A stretch of 7,519 bases of DNA from Paracoccaceae bacterium (GTDB lineage Bacteria; Pseudomonadota; Alphaproteobacteria; Rhodobacterales; Rhodobacteraceae). Of the stretch, positions 1 through 5,690 are shown one piece after another (positions within the stretch are counted from its first letter, which is position 1; each line of letters opens with the position of its first letter). The position numbers and the translations under genes were made by a program. Under the pieces are notes generated by a model. It searched no databases and was not told the origin of the DNA. It saw nothing but the letters and a program-made list of their open reading frames with translations. The stretch is taken from assembly GCA_026982275.1 (NCBI GenBank), contig JALSHK010000500.1, positions 1-7,519 of the forward strand, given 5' to 3'.

Positions 1-612
1 CGCTTCGGCCAGCCCGCGCGGATCGCCAATGCGCTCAAGATGCAGATCCAGAATGAAATGCCCCTCGTCGGTCACATATGCCTCGCCGTTTTCCTCGCGC
101 AGGCTAATGCGCTTATGGCCCACATCCGCCCCTTCCAGCACCTCTTCAATCGTGCTTTCCGTGCTGCGCCAGCCAAATTTCACCACCTCCACCGGCAAGG
201 GAAACGCCCCGAGCGTCTCGACCTGCTTGGAGGCATCCGAGATCACCACCATCTGGTTGCTGGCGCTGGCCACGATCTTTTCCTGCAAAAGCGCCCCGCC
301 GCCGCCCTTGATCAGGTTGAGATCGGCGTCAAATTCATCGGCCCCGTCCACCGTCACATCCAGCCATTCGGCCGCCTCCAGCGTGGTGAGCGGAATATTC
401 AGGCTATCGGCCAGATCGCGGGTGCGGGTCGAGGTCGGCACGCCGACAATCTCCAGCCCCTCGTTATTTACCCGCTGCGCCAATAGCTGCACGAACCACG
501 CGGCGGTAGAGCCGGTGCCAAGCCCGACCTTCATGCCCGGTTTGATGAAATCCAGCGCTGCTTTTGCCGCTGCATATTTCCCACGGTCGGTTCCGGCTGG
601 CTGTTCCGTCAT
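1..612 (-). CDS. rpiA: ribose-5-phosphate isomerase A (3' end outside window)
   Basis: RpiA interconverts ribose 5-phosphate and ribulose 5-phosphate in the cytosolic non-oxidative pentose phosphate pathway, supplying ribose 5-phosphate for nucleotide synthesis. Translating the minus strand from the ATG at 612 gives 204 residues with no stop before the window edge; the family is about 220-260 residues, so only the C-terminal part is missing. The phosphate/substrate loop GLGTGSTAAWF lies at about residues 30-40. The catalytic block DGADE begins at residue 89 and is followed by IKGGGGALLQEK. D89, D92, K102 and E111 match the spacing of the catalytic Asp, Asp, Lys and Glu of E. coli RpiA. A good ribosome binding site, GAAGGA at 620-625, sits 7 nt before the start and supports it. 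The gene diverges from sdaA. The identification is from direct reading and is very secure. Confidence 0.97.
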   Translation of the reverse strand, partial: MTEQPAGTDRGKYAAAKAALDFIKPGMKVGLGTGSTAAWFVQLLAQRVNNEGLEIVGVPTSTRTRDLADSLNIPLTTLEAAEWLDVTVDGADEFDADLNLIKGGGGALLQEKIVASASNQMVVISDASKQVETLGAFPLPVEVVKFGWRSTESTIEEVLEGADVGHKRISLREENGEAYVTDEGHFILDLHLERIGDPRGLAEA

Positions 613-684
613 AATTTTTTCCTTCGGCAGAATTTGTGCGTTTTAGCGCTTGCTTTGGTCGGGTTTCCCCCTGCATATCGGCTT

Positions 685-713
685 TGTATAGTGATAATCG
701 GGTAAAAACCCAA
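685..713 (-). promoter_or_regulatory. candidate sigma70-type promoter for rpiA
   Basis: On the minus strand TTGGGT (713-708) is followed after exactly 17 nt by TATACA (690-685). This is a fair match to TTGACA/TATAAT and would give an rpiA leader of about 65 nt. It lies in the 111-bp gap between rpiA and sdaA. The plus-strand promoter for sdaA must fall in the same gap: TATAGT (687-692) and GATAAT (693-698) look like -10 elements, but neither has a good -35. The two promoters would therefore overlap. This is pattern matching only, and alphaproteobacterial promoters tolerate considerable divergence. Confidence 0.35.
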
Positions 714-723
714 GGGGAAAGCC

Positions 724-2115
724 ATGTTTCTCAGTATCTTCGATGTGTTCAAAATCGGCATCGGCCCGTCCAGCAGCCACACCGTGGGACCAATGGTCGC
801 CGCCGGTCGTTTTCTGGCGCTTTTGCGAGAGGGGCGAGAGGTCGTGCCCGGAGCCGGAAGCCTTGCCCGCTTGGGCTGCACCCTGCATGGATCCCTGGCT
901 TTCACCGGCAAGGGCCACGCCACGGATCGCGCCGTAACGCTGGGCTTTGCCGGCTTCACCCCCGATAATTTTGACCCGGAAAAAGCCGAAACCGCCCATG
1001 CCGAGATCCTCGGGCGCGGCACTGTGTCACCCGACGGGCTGGGCGAGCTGCGCTACCAGCCCGCCAAAGATCTGCAATTTGACTATGACACCACCCTGCC
1101 CGGCCATGCCAACGGGCTGGTGCTTTCGGCCTATGACGCGGCGGGGCAGCTTTACGCCCGCGAGACCTATTATTCCACCGGCGGCGGCTTTGTGCTGACC
1201 CCGAGCGAGCTGGCGGGCAATGAATTTACCGCCGAAGGGCCGTCGGCTTCCTACCCGTTCAAAACCGCCTCTGAAATGCTGGAAATGGCCAGGGCTTCGG
1301 GTAAATCCATCGCGCAGATGAAGCTGGAAAACGAGCTGAACCACATGAGCCGCGAGGCGCTGGATAACGGGCTGGCCAAGGTTTGGCAGGTGATGGATAC
1401 CAGCATCGATCGCGGCTTGACCACCGCCGGCATTTTGCCCGGCGGGCTGAATATGAAGCGCCGCGCCAAGGATATCCATGAGGCGCTGCTGGCCGAGCGT
1501 GGCACCAATATGGCCGCGCCCCATACGATCAACGACTGGATCAGCGTCTATGCCATCGCGGTGAACGAGGTAAATGCCGCTGGCGGCCAAATCGTCACCG
1601 CGCCCACCAACGGGGCGGCGGGGGTTTTGCCCGCCACCTTGCGCTATTATCTCGATCATGTGCCCACCGCGCGGCGCGAAATGATCGAGGTGTTTTTGCT
1701 GACCGCCGCCGCCATTGGCGGGCTGATCAAGGCCAATGCCTCTATTTCGGGGGCCGAGGTCGGCTGTCAGGGCGAGGTCGGCTCGGCGGCGGCGATGGCG
1801 GCGGCGGGGCTGTGCGCGGTGCTGGGGGGCAGCCCCGCGCAGGTGGAAAACGCCGCCGAAATCGCGCTGGAGCATCATCTGGGCATGACCTGTGATCCGG
1901 TCAAAGGGCTGGTGCAGGCACCCTGTATCGAGCGCAACGGGCTGGGGGCGATCAAGGCGGTTTCGGCGGCCTCTTTGGCATTGCGCGGGAATGGCGCACA
2001 TATTGTCAGCCTTGATGCCTGCGTGGAAACCATGCGGCAGACCGGCAGGGATATGAGCCATAAATACAAAGAAACCTCGCTCGGGGGCTTGGCCGTGAAT
2101 GTGCCTGAATGTTGA
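724..2115 (+). CDS. sdaA: L-serine ammonia-lyase (iron-sulfur L-serine dehydratase), single chain
   Basis: The enzyme deaminates L-serine to pyruvate and ammonia using a [4Fe-4S] cluster as Lewis acid. The 463 residues hold both domains in one chain. The N-terminal domain (about 1-165) carries the signature GPSSSHTVGP at residues 14-23 and a GS-x5-GKGHATD segment near 56-68. The catalytic domain (about 180-463) has TAPTNGAAGVLPA at 292-304. Cysteines C348, C390 and C401, plus C463 as the very last residue, have the spacing 42/11/62 expected for cluster ligands. In the Legionella pneumophila enzyme the C-terminal cysteine is the fourth ligand and must leave for serine to bind. AAGGGG at 712-717 lies 6 nt before the ATG and fixes the start. 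The gene stands alone or heads a short transcript with the next gene, 67 bp downstream. A long open frame on the opposite strand is only a codon-bias shadow. Confidence 0.97.
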   Translation: MFLSIFDVFKIGIGPSSSHTVGPMVAAGRFLALLREGREVVPGAGSLARLGCTLHGSLAFTGKGHATDRAVTLGFAGFTPDNFDPEKAETAHAEILGRGTVSPDGLGELRYQPAKDLQFDYDTTLPGHANGLVLSAYDAAGQLYARETYYSTGGGFVLTPSELAGNEFTAEGPSASYPFKTASEMLEMARASGKSIAQMKLENELNHMSREALDNGLAKVWQVMDTSIDRGLTTAGILPGGLNMKRRAKDIHEALLAERGTNMAAPHTINDWISVYAIAVNEVNAAGGQIVTAPTNGAAGVLPATLRYYLDHVPTARREMIEVFLLTAAAIGGLIKANASISGAEVGCQGEVGSAAAMAAAGLCAVLGGSPAQVENAAEIALEHHLGMTCDPVKGLVQAPCIERNGLGAIKAVSAASLALRGNGAHIVSLDACVETMRQTGRDMSHKYKETSLGGLAVNVPEC

Positions 2116-2161
2116 GCAGGCAGACAAAATAATTCCATCGGCAGGGAAAAACGGCTATGTT

Positions 2162-2175
2162 TCCTGAAAACAGGA
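2162..2175 (+). promoter_or_regulatory. small hairpin covering the ribosome binding site of the DUF2125-like gene
   Basis: TCCTG (2162-2166), loop AAAA, then CAGGA (2171-2175) form a perfect 5-bp stem, extendable by a U-G pair (2161/2176). The 3' arm contains nearly all of the Shine-Dalgarno AGGAG (2172-2176), which lies 6 nt before the ATG at 2183. In the mRNA this would partly hide the ribosome binding site. The stem is short, so a regulatory role is inference; it could be chance. Confidence 0.4.
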
Positions 2176-2182
2176 GCGATCG

Positions 2183-3652
2183 ATGAAACCCTTCCCCCTT
2201 GCCTTGGCTTCCCTGCTGATCTCGACCCCGCTGGCGGCGGAAATACAGCCCGCCGATGTTATGGCCAGCTGGCAGCGGTTCTACGGAGCCTTCGGCACCG
2301 AGATTTTGATCGGAAACACCGAGATAGACGGAAATATTACCCGCTATAACAACGTGCTGACCCAATCCAGCATGGGCGGAGCAGAGATTCGCCAGCGGAT
2401 CGACTGGATCAATATGCAAGAGAATGCCGATGGCTCGATCAGCATTACCTTTCCCGAATCTTTCTCCGGCACCAGCTTTGTGGAACTGCCAGACGGCAAA
2501 ACCACAAGCGTAAGCACCACCTACACCCTGCTGGACCTGAGCCTGCTGGCCCGGGGCGACCCTGACGATATCCGGTTTTCCTATAGCACCAGCTTTGTCA
2601 TCATGAACCAGAGCCAGCAATCACCCGCCGGCGATATGGATATGCAAATGGTGCTTTCGGGCCTGCAGGGCGAAACCCGTTCCAGCTTTGGCACCGATGA
2701 TCTGGCGCAGCAAACCGGCAGCCAGACCTATGAAAGCGCCAGCCTGACAGTGGATAGCGAAAAGACCAACCGCCTTAACCTGCAAGCCGGCGCAGGCGAA
2801 ATGCGTTATCAGGCTGTCCTGCCCATCAACGGATCCTCGCAAACCCCGACAAGCCTGCCCGAAAATCTGGTGCTGGAATTTGACATGCAAACCGGCGATC
2901 TTGCGCTGGACTTCACCCAGGGCAAGCCCGGATCGGAGGGGGTTTTTACCTATAGCCAGAATAGTGCTACAATTGATTTTTCGCTAAATGAAGGCACCTT
3001 TTCTTATGGCTTCACGCTAAATGATGCAACAATGGAGCTGCGCAATTCTGCTGAAGGCGCGCCAAATTTTTCTGCCGGGTTTGCTTCGGTTATGCTGGGG
3101 CTTTCCTTTCCCTATCAACAATCGGAAATCCCGGCACCGTTTTCGGTTTCCACCCGCATAACCGATTTCACCCTTGGCGAGGATCTATGGGCAAAATTCG
3201 ACCCCGAATCGCAGCTCGGACCTGCGCCGGCCAGCTTCGGCTTTTCCATTTCGGGCGAGCTGAAAATGCTGGTGGATATTTTTGCCGGCCCGAGCCTCGG
3301 GAATATTCGCAAAACCCCTGCCGAGCTTCGCTCGATCTCGCTGGATGCACTAAATCTGGAATTTGACGGCCTAGGCGTTACCGGCCGCGGCGGCGTCACC
3401 TTTGACAATGCGGGGACAGATCCCGCCTCGGGGCTGCCCGAACCGACAGGTGTATTGGAATTTTCGGCCAATGGCGCGCTGGCCTTGCTGGATAAAATCG
3501 GCCGTCTGGGGGTGCTGGATCCGATGGTGATCATCGGTGCCAAAGGGGCATTTGGCATGTTTGCCACCCCCGATAGCGAGCCTGACAGCTTTTCTACCCG
3601 CATCGAGTTTTCCAATGGCGGAGTGGTGGTGAACGGGCAGACGATCCGGTAG
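2183..3652 (+). CDS. exported DUF2125-like protein of unknown function
   Basis: A 489-residue protein with no assigned activity. Residues 1-19 form a signal peptide: a Lys, a hydrophobic stretch, then LAA before E20, a likely signal peptidase I site. After it comes PADVMASWQ, followed by long alternating hydrophobic/polar segments typical of extended beta-sheet, with no further membrane helix and no cysteine anywhere. This fits a soluble periplasmic or membrane-facing protein. The C-terminal block (421-489), starting PTGVLEFSANG and followed by a LLDKIGRLGVL helix and a closing strand around GGVVVNG, resembles the end of DUF2125 proteins of alphaproteobacteria, whose layered strands recall AsmA/YdgA-like proteins. 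The family call is from memory of the pattern; the AsmA comparison is inference. AGGAG at 2172-2176 supports the start. The gene lies 67 bp after sdaA and ends 4 bp from convergent prs. Composition around 2941-3090 is more AT-rich than the neighbours. Confidence 0.6.
   Translation: MKPFPLALASLLISTPLAAEIQPADVMASWQRFYGAFGTEILIGNTEIDGNITRYNNVLTQSSMGGAEIRQRIDWINMQENADGSISITFPESFSGTSFVELPDGKTTSVSTTYTLLDLSLLARGDPDDIRFSYSTSFVIMNQSQQSPAGDMDMQMVLSGLQGETRSSFGTDDLAQQTGSQTYESASLTVDSEKTNRLNLQAGAGEMRYQAVLPINGSSQTPTSLPENLVLEFDMQTGDLALDFTQGKPGSEGVFTYSQNSATIDFSLNEGTFSYGFTLNDATMELRNSAEGAPNFSAGFASVMLGLSFPYQQSEIPAPFSVSTRITDFTLGEDLWAKFDPESQLGPAPASFGFSISGELKMLVDIFAGPSLGNIRKTPAELRSISLDALNLEFDGLGVTGRGGVTFDNAGTDPASGLPEPTGVLEFSANGALALLDKIGRLGVLDPMVIIGAKGAFGMFATPDSEPDSFSTRIEFSNGGVVVNGQTIR
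2945..2973 (+). promoter_or_regulatory. possible intragenic promoter within the DUF2125-like gene
   Basis: TTTACC (2945-2950), 17 nt, TACAAT (2968-2973) match the sigma70 consensus at 4/6 and 5/6 positions with ideal spacing. They lie in a locally AT-rich part of the coding region. A transcript from here would cover the last third of the gene and continue as antisense into prs, since the genes converge. It may be a chance match caused by the AT-rich stretch. Confidence 0.2.
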
Positions 3653-3656
3653 GTTT

Positions 3657-4676
3657 TCAGACGTTCTCGGGGTAATATACCTCGTAAAGCGGGCCGAGGG
3701 TTTCATTCCGGAACAGCGAGCTAACGGAGGAACCGCTGGCGATATTCTGGATCGCCTGCGCATAGACAGGCGCGGTCGGCACCATGCGGATTTTCTTGGC
3801 TTTGCGCACCTCGTCCGTAGCTTCGATCGAATCGGTAATGACCAGCGATTTCATGGTCGAGGCTTCGATCCGCCCGACAGCAGGGCCGGAAAGCACCCCG
3901 TGCGTGATATAGGAATGCACCTCTTTTGCGCCCTTTTCCGTCAGCAAATCCGCGGCTTTGCATAGCGTGCCGGCGGTATCGCAAATATCATCCACGATAA
4001 TGCAGACCTTGCCCTTGACCTCGCCAATCACCGTCATGCCGTCAATCTCGCCGGGGGCGTTGCGGCGCTTGTCCACAATCGCCAGATCCGTCCCCAGGCT
4101 CTGGGCCAGCTGCCGCGCCCGCGCCACCCCGCCCACATCGGGCGACACCACGGTCACATCTTTCAGGTTTTTGAAATTGTGTTTTACATCCAGCGCAAAA
4201 ATCGGCGAGGCATGCAGGTTATCCACCGGAATATCGAAAAACCCCTGAATTTGCGCGGCGTGCAGATCCATGGTCAATATCCGGTCAATGCCGGATTCCG
4301 TGAGCAGGTTCGCCACCAGCTTGGCGCTGATCGGCGTGCGGGCCTTGGTGCGCCGGTCTTGGCGGGCATAGCCGAAATAGGGGATCACGGCAGTAATGCG
4401 CCGCGCCGAGGAGCGTTTGAGCGCATCGGCGATGATCATCAGCTCCATCAGATGATCATTGGCGGGCTTGGAGGTGGGCTGGAGGATAAACATATCTTCG
4501 TCGCGCACGTTTTCAAACACTTCGACAAATATTTCCCCGTCATTGAACTGCTCGACCCGGGCTTCGACCACCTTGAGGGCCTCGCCGCGATGCATTCCCA
4601 TCCGCTTGACGATGTTTTGGGCCAGGGTTCGGTTGGCATTGCCGGAAATCAGCTTGGGAGGATTGGAGCTACGCAT
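3657..4676 (-). CDS. prs: ribose-phosphate pyrophosphokinase (PRPP synthetase)
   Basis: Prs transfers pyrophosphate from ATP to ribose 5-phosphate, making PRPP for purine, pyrimidine, NAD, histidine and tryptophan synthesis in the cytosol. The 339 residues are slightly longer than the roughly 315 of the Bacillus and E. coli enzymes. Visible motifs in order: FNDGE at 44-48; FGYARQDRR at 101-109 (ATP site); DLHAAQIQGFF at 137-147 with H139 as metal/ATP contact; SPDVGGVARA at 178-187 (pyrophosphate loop); VDKRR at 201-205, where K203 and R205 match the catalytic flexible loop; and VDDICDTAGT at 228-237 (ribose 5-phosphate loop). All key residues are present. The start has only a modest ribosome binding site (AAAGG at 4686-4690, 9 nt away), but the N-terminal PKLISGNAN motif begins just after it, and no better start exists. 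It is tail to tail with the DUF2125-like gene and head to head with a hydrolase gene. Confidence 0.97.
   Translation of the reverse strand: MRSSNPPKLISGNANRTLAQNIVKRMGMHRGEALKVVEARVEQFNDGEIFVEVFENVRDEDMFILQPTSKPANDHLMELMIIADALKRSSARRITAVIPYFGYARQDRRTKARTPISAKLVANLLTESGIDRILTMDLHAAQIQGFFDIPVDNLHASPIFALDVKHNFKNLKDVTVVSPDVGGVARARQLAQSLGTDLAIVDKRRNAPGEIDGMTVIGEVKGKVCIIVDDICDTAGTLCKAADLLTEKGAKEVHSYITHGVLSGPAVGRIEASTMKSLVITDSIEATDEVRKAKKIRMVPTAPVYAQAIQNIASGSSVSSLFRNETLGPLYEVYYPENV
3668..3684 (+). other. 7-bp hairpin just past the convergent gene junction
   Basis: CGGGGTA, loop ATA, TACCTCG forms a 7-bp stem with one G-U pair as plus-strand RNA. It lies 16-32 nt after the stop of the DUF2125-like gene and inside the last codons of prs. 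There is no T-run on either side, so it is not a classical intrinsic terminator, though it could stabilise or help set the 3' end of the plus-strand transcript. Chance is possible because prs codons constrain the sequence. Confidence 0.25.
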
Positions 4677-4784
4677 GATCGGGGGCCTTTATTGGGGCGA
4701 ATCTATCTGGGCATGGGCGCGGTGTAACAAACCCGTTGCCGCTTGCATAGGGGCTTGTTAAGCCTGAAGGGGAAAGGGGTGTAT
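4677..4784. promoter_or_regulatory. divergent leader between prs and the hydrolase gene, with inverted repeat
   Basis: This 108-bp gap must hold start signals for both divergent genes. On the minus strand TTGTTA followed after 17 nt by GATAGA is a weak promoter candidate for prs. On the plus strand TTGCCG (4736-4741) has no good -10 partner. A perfect inverted repeat, GGCTT (4752-4756), GTT, AAGCC (4760-4764), sits just upstream of the purine-rich ribosome binding region of the hydrolase gene. It could be an operator half-site pair or a leader hairpin. The region role is certain by layout; the individual sites are weak. Confidence 0.4.
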
Positions 4785-5651
4785 ATGACGATAGAAATGA
4801 TAGAGGGGCGGCGCGTGGGCGTGAGCCGCTCTGGCAAAGGCGCGGCGATGCTGATGATACATTGCGCATTGGCCCATAGGGGAGCGCTCATGCCGTTAAT
4901 GGCAAAATTGCCAGGGCGGTCCTTTACCGCTTTTGATCTGCCCGGGCACGGGGAGTCAGAGTTTGACAAGACGCTGGATATCCAGGCGCAAGCGGTAAGC
5001 ACCGCGATCCATCTGCTGGAGACCACGGGGCCGAGCGATGTATTTGGCCATAGCTTTGGCGCTACCGTAGCGCTGAAGCTGGCAATGAAGCGGCCCGATC
5101 TGGTGCGCCGCCTCAGCCTTTACGAGCCGGTGTATTTCTCGGTGCTGGCACAGGGAAATCCCGAGGCCTATGCCGCCGAAGCCAGGGCCTCGGCCAGCTT
5201 CACCCGCGCTGCGGAAATGCAGGACTGGCCCGCCGCCGCCCGCGCCTTTCTGGGGCGCTGGAGCCTTGAGCCGTTTGATGAGCTGCCTTTGGCGCAGCAA
5301 AAATATATCCTGAAAACCATTCCCTTGATCATGGCCAGTTCACCCTCTGTCATTGCGCCGGAAAGCGGGCGGATTTTGCTGGCCGAACTGGAAAAACCGG
5401 AGCTGCCAATCCTGCTGATGGAAGGGGGTGGCTCGCCAAAAGTTATCTCCGAAATAAATGCGCTGCTGGCCAGAAACGGGAAAAACATTACCCGGAAAAC
5501 CCTGACAGAGGCAGGGCATATGGGACCGATCACCCATGCAGGAGCTGTGGCCAGCCTGATGGCAGATCAACCCATCCGGCATTTCCCGGCCTCGACACCA
5601 GCCAAAAGCGCCCCCGTATCCGCGCGGCGCGGACCCGGCGCTGCAACATAG
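4785..5651 (+). CDS. alpha/beta-fold hydrolase, substrate unknown
   Basis: A 288-residue cytosolic protein with no signal peptide. The fold shows in order: MLMIHC at 22-27 (oxyanion strand, with HC where most relatives have HG), AFDLPGHGES at 49-58, the nucleophile elbow GHSFG at 88-92 with S90, YEPV at 113-116, and EAGHMGPITH at 242-251 with H245 as catalytic base. After the seventh strand (PILLM), the usual acidic residue is replaced by GGGSP (214-218). The acid may instead be E114, or the protein may be altered in activity. The last 20 or so residues are a Pro/Ala/Arg-rich tail. The ATG at 4785 is preferred because AAAGGGG (4773-4779) lies 5 nt upstream; an in-frame TTG at 4743 would put that site inside the gene. 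Esterase, lipase, lactonase or haloperoxidase-type activity are all open. It diverges from prs, giving no clear pathway hint. Confidence 0.85.
   Translation: MTIEMIEGRRVGVSRSGKGAAMLMIHCALAHRGALMPLMAKLPGRSFTAFDLPGHGESEFDKTLDIQAQAVSTAIHLLETTGPSDVFGHSFGATVALKLAMKRPDLVRRLSLYEPVYFSVLAQGNPEAYAAEARASASFTRAAEMQDWPAAARAFLGRWSLEPFDELPLAQQKYILKTIPLIMASSPSVIAPESGRILLAELEKPELPILLMEGGGSPKVISEINALLARNGKNITRKTLTEAGHMGPITHAGAVASLMADQPIRHFPASTPAKSAPVSARRGPGAAT
5619..5633. repeat. GC-rich inverted repeat at the convergent end of the hydrolase and threonine aldolase genes
   Basis: TCCGCGC, one central G, GCGCGGA form a perfect inverted repeat with 7-bp arms in the last codons of the hydrolase gene. As RNA it folds as a 6-bp GC-rich stem with a 3-nt loop. 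Read on the minus strand it lies about 58 nt after the threonine aldolase stop, and a TTTT follows some 12 nt later. That makes it a weak candidate 3'-end signal for the minus-strand operon. No other terminator-like structure is visible in the 39-bp gap at 5652-5690. Confidence 0.35.
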
Positions 5652-5690
5652 AGCAGGAACCAACGCGCCGCTCTTACTCCATCCAAAGGC

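Noticed and set aside
40..646. Plus-strand frames opposite rpiA
   Set aside because: The rpiA reading has complete catalytic motifs; the plus-strand products are Ser/Arg-rich noise.
1027..2127. Long minus-strand open frame (366 codons) opposite sdaA
   Set aside because: Its translation is rich in Gly, Arg, His and Gln with no recognisable family, and it lies wholly opposite a secure sdaA. This is the usual antisense shadow in GC-rich DNA.
2116..2182. Terminator or separate promoter between sdaA and the DUF2125-like gene
   Set aside because: No GC stem with T-run is present, and the best promoter pair (TTCCAT/TATGTT) is too poor to claim. Only the ribosome-site hairpin stood out.
2006..2620. 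Minus-strand open frame of 204 codons spanning the sdaA/DUF2125 junction
   Set aside because: It lies antisense to two better-supported genes, has no good ribosome binding site that I could see, and has a shadow-like composition.
4179..4727. Plus-strand open frame of 182 codons opposite prs
   Set aside because: It is fully antisense to a complete prs and has no family resemblance.
4743..4784. Upstream TTG start extending the hydrolase by 14 residues
   Set aside because: The extension would encode the ribosome binding sequence itself, and the ATG at 4785 has an ideal site 5 nt upstream.
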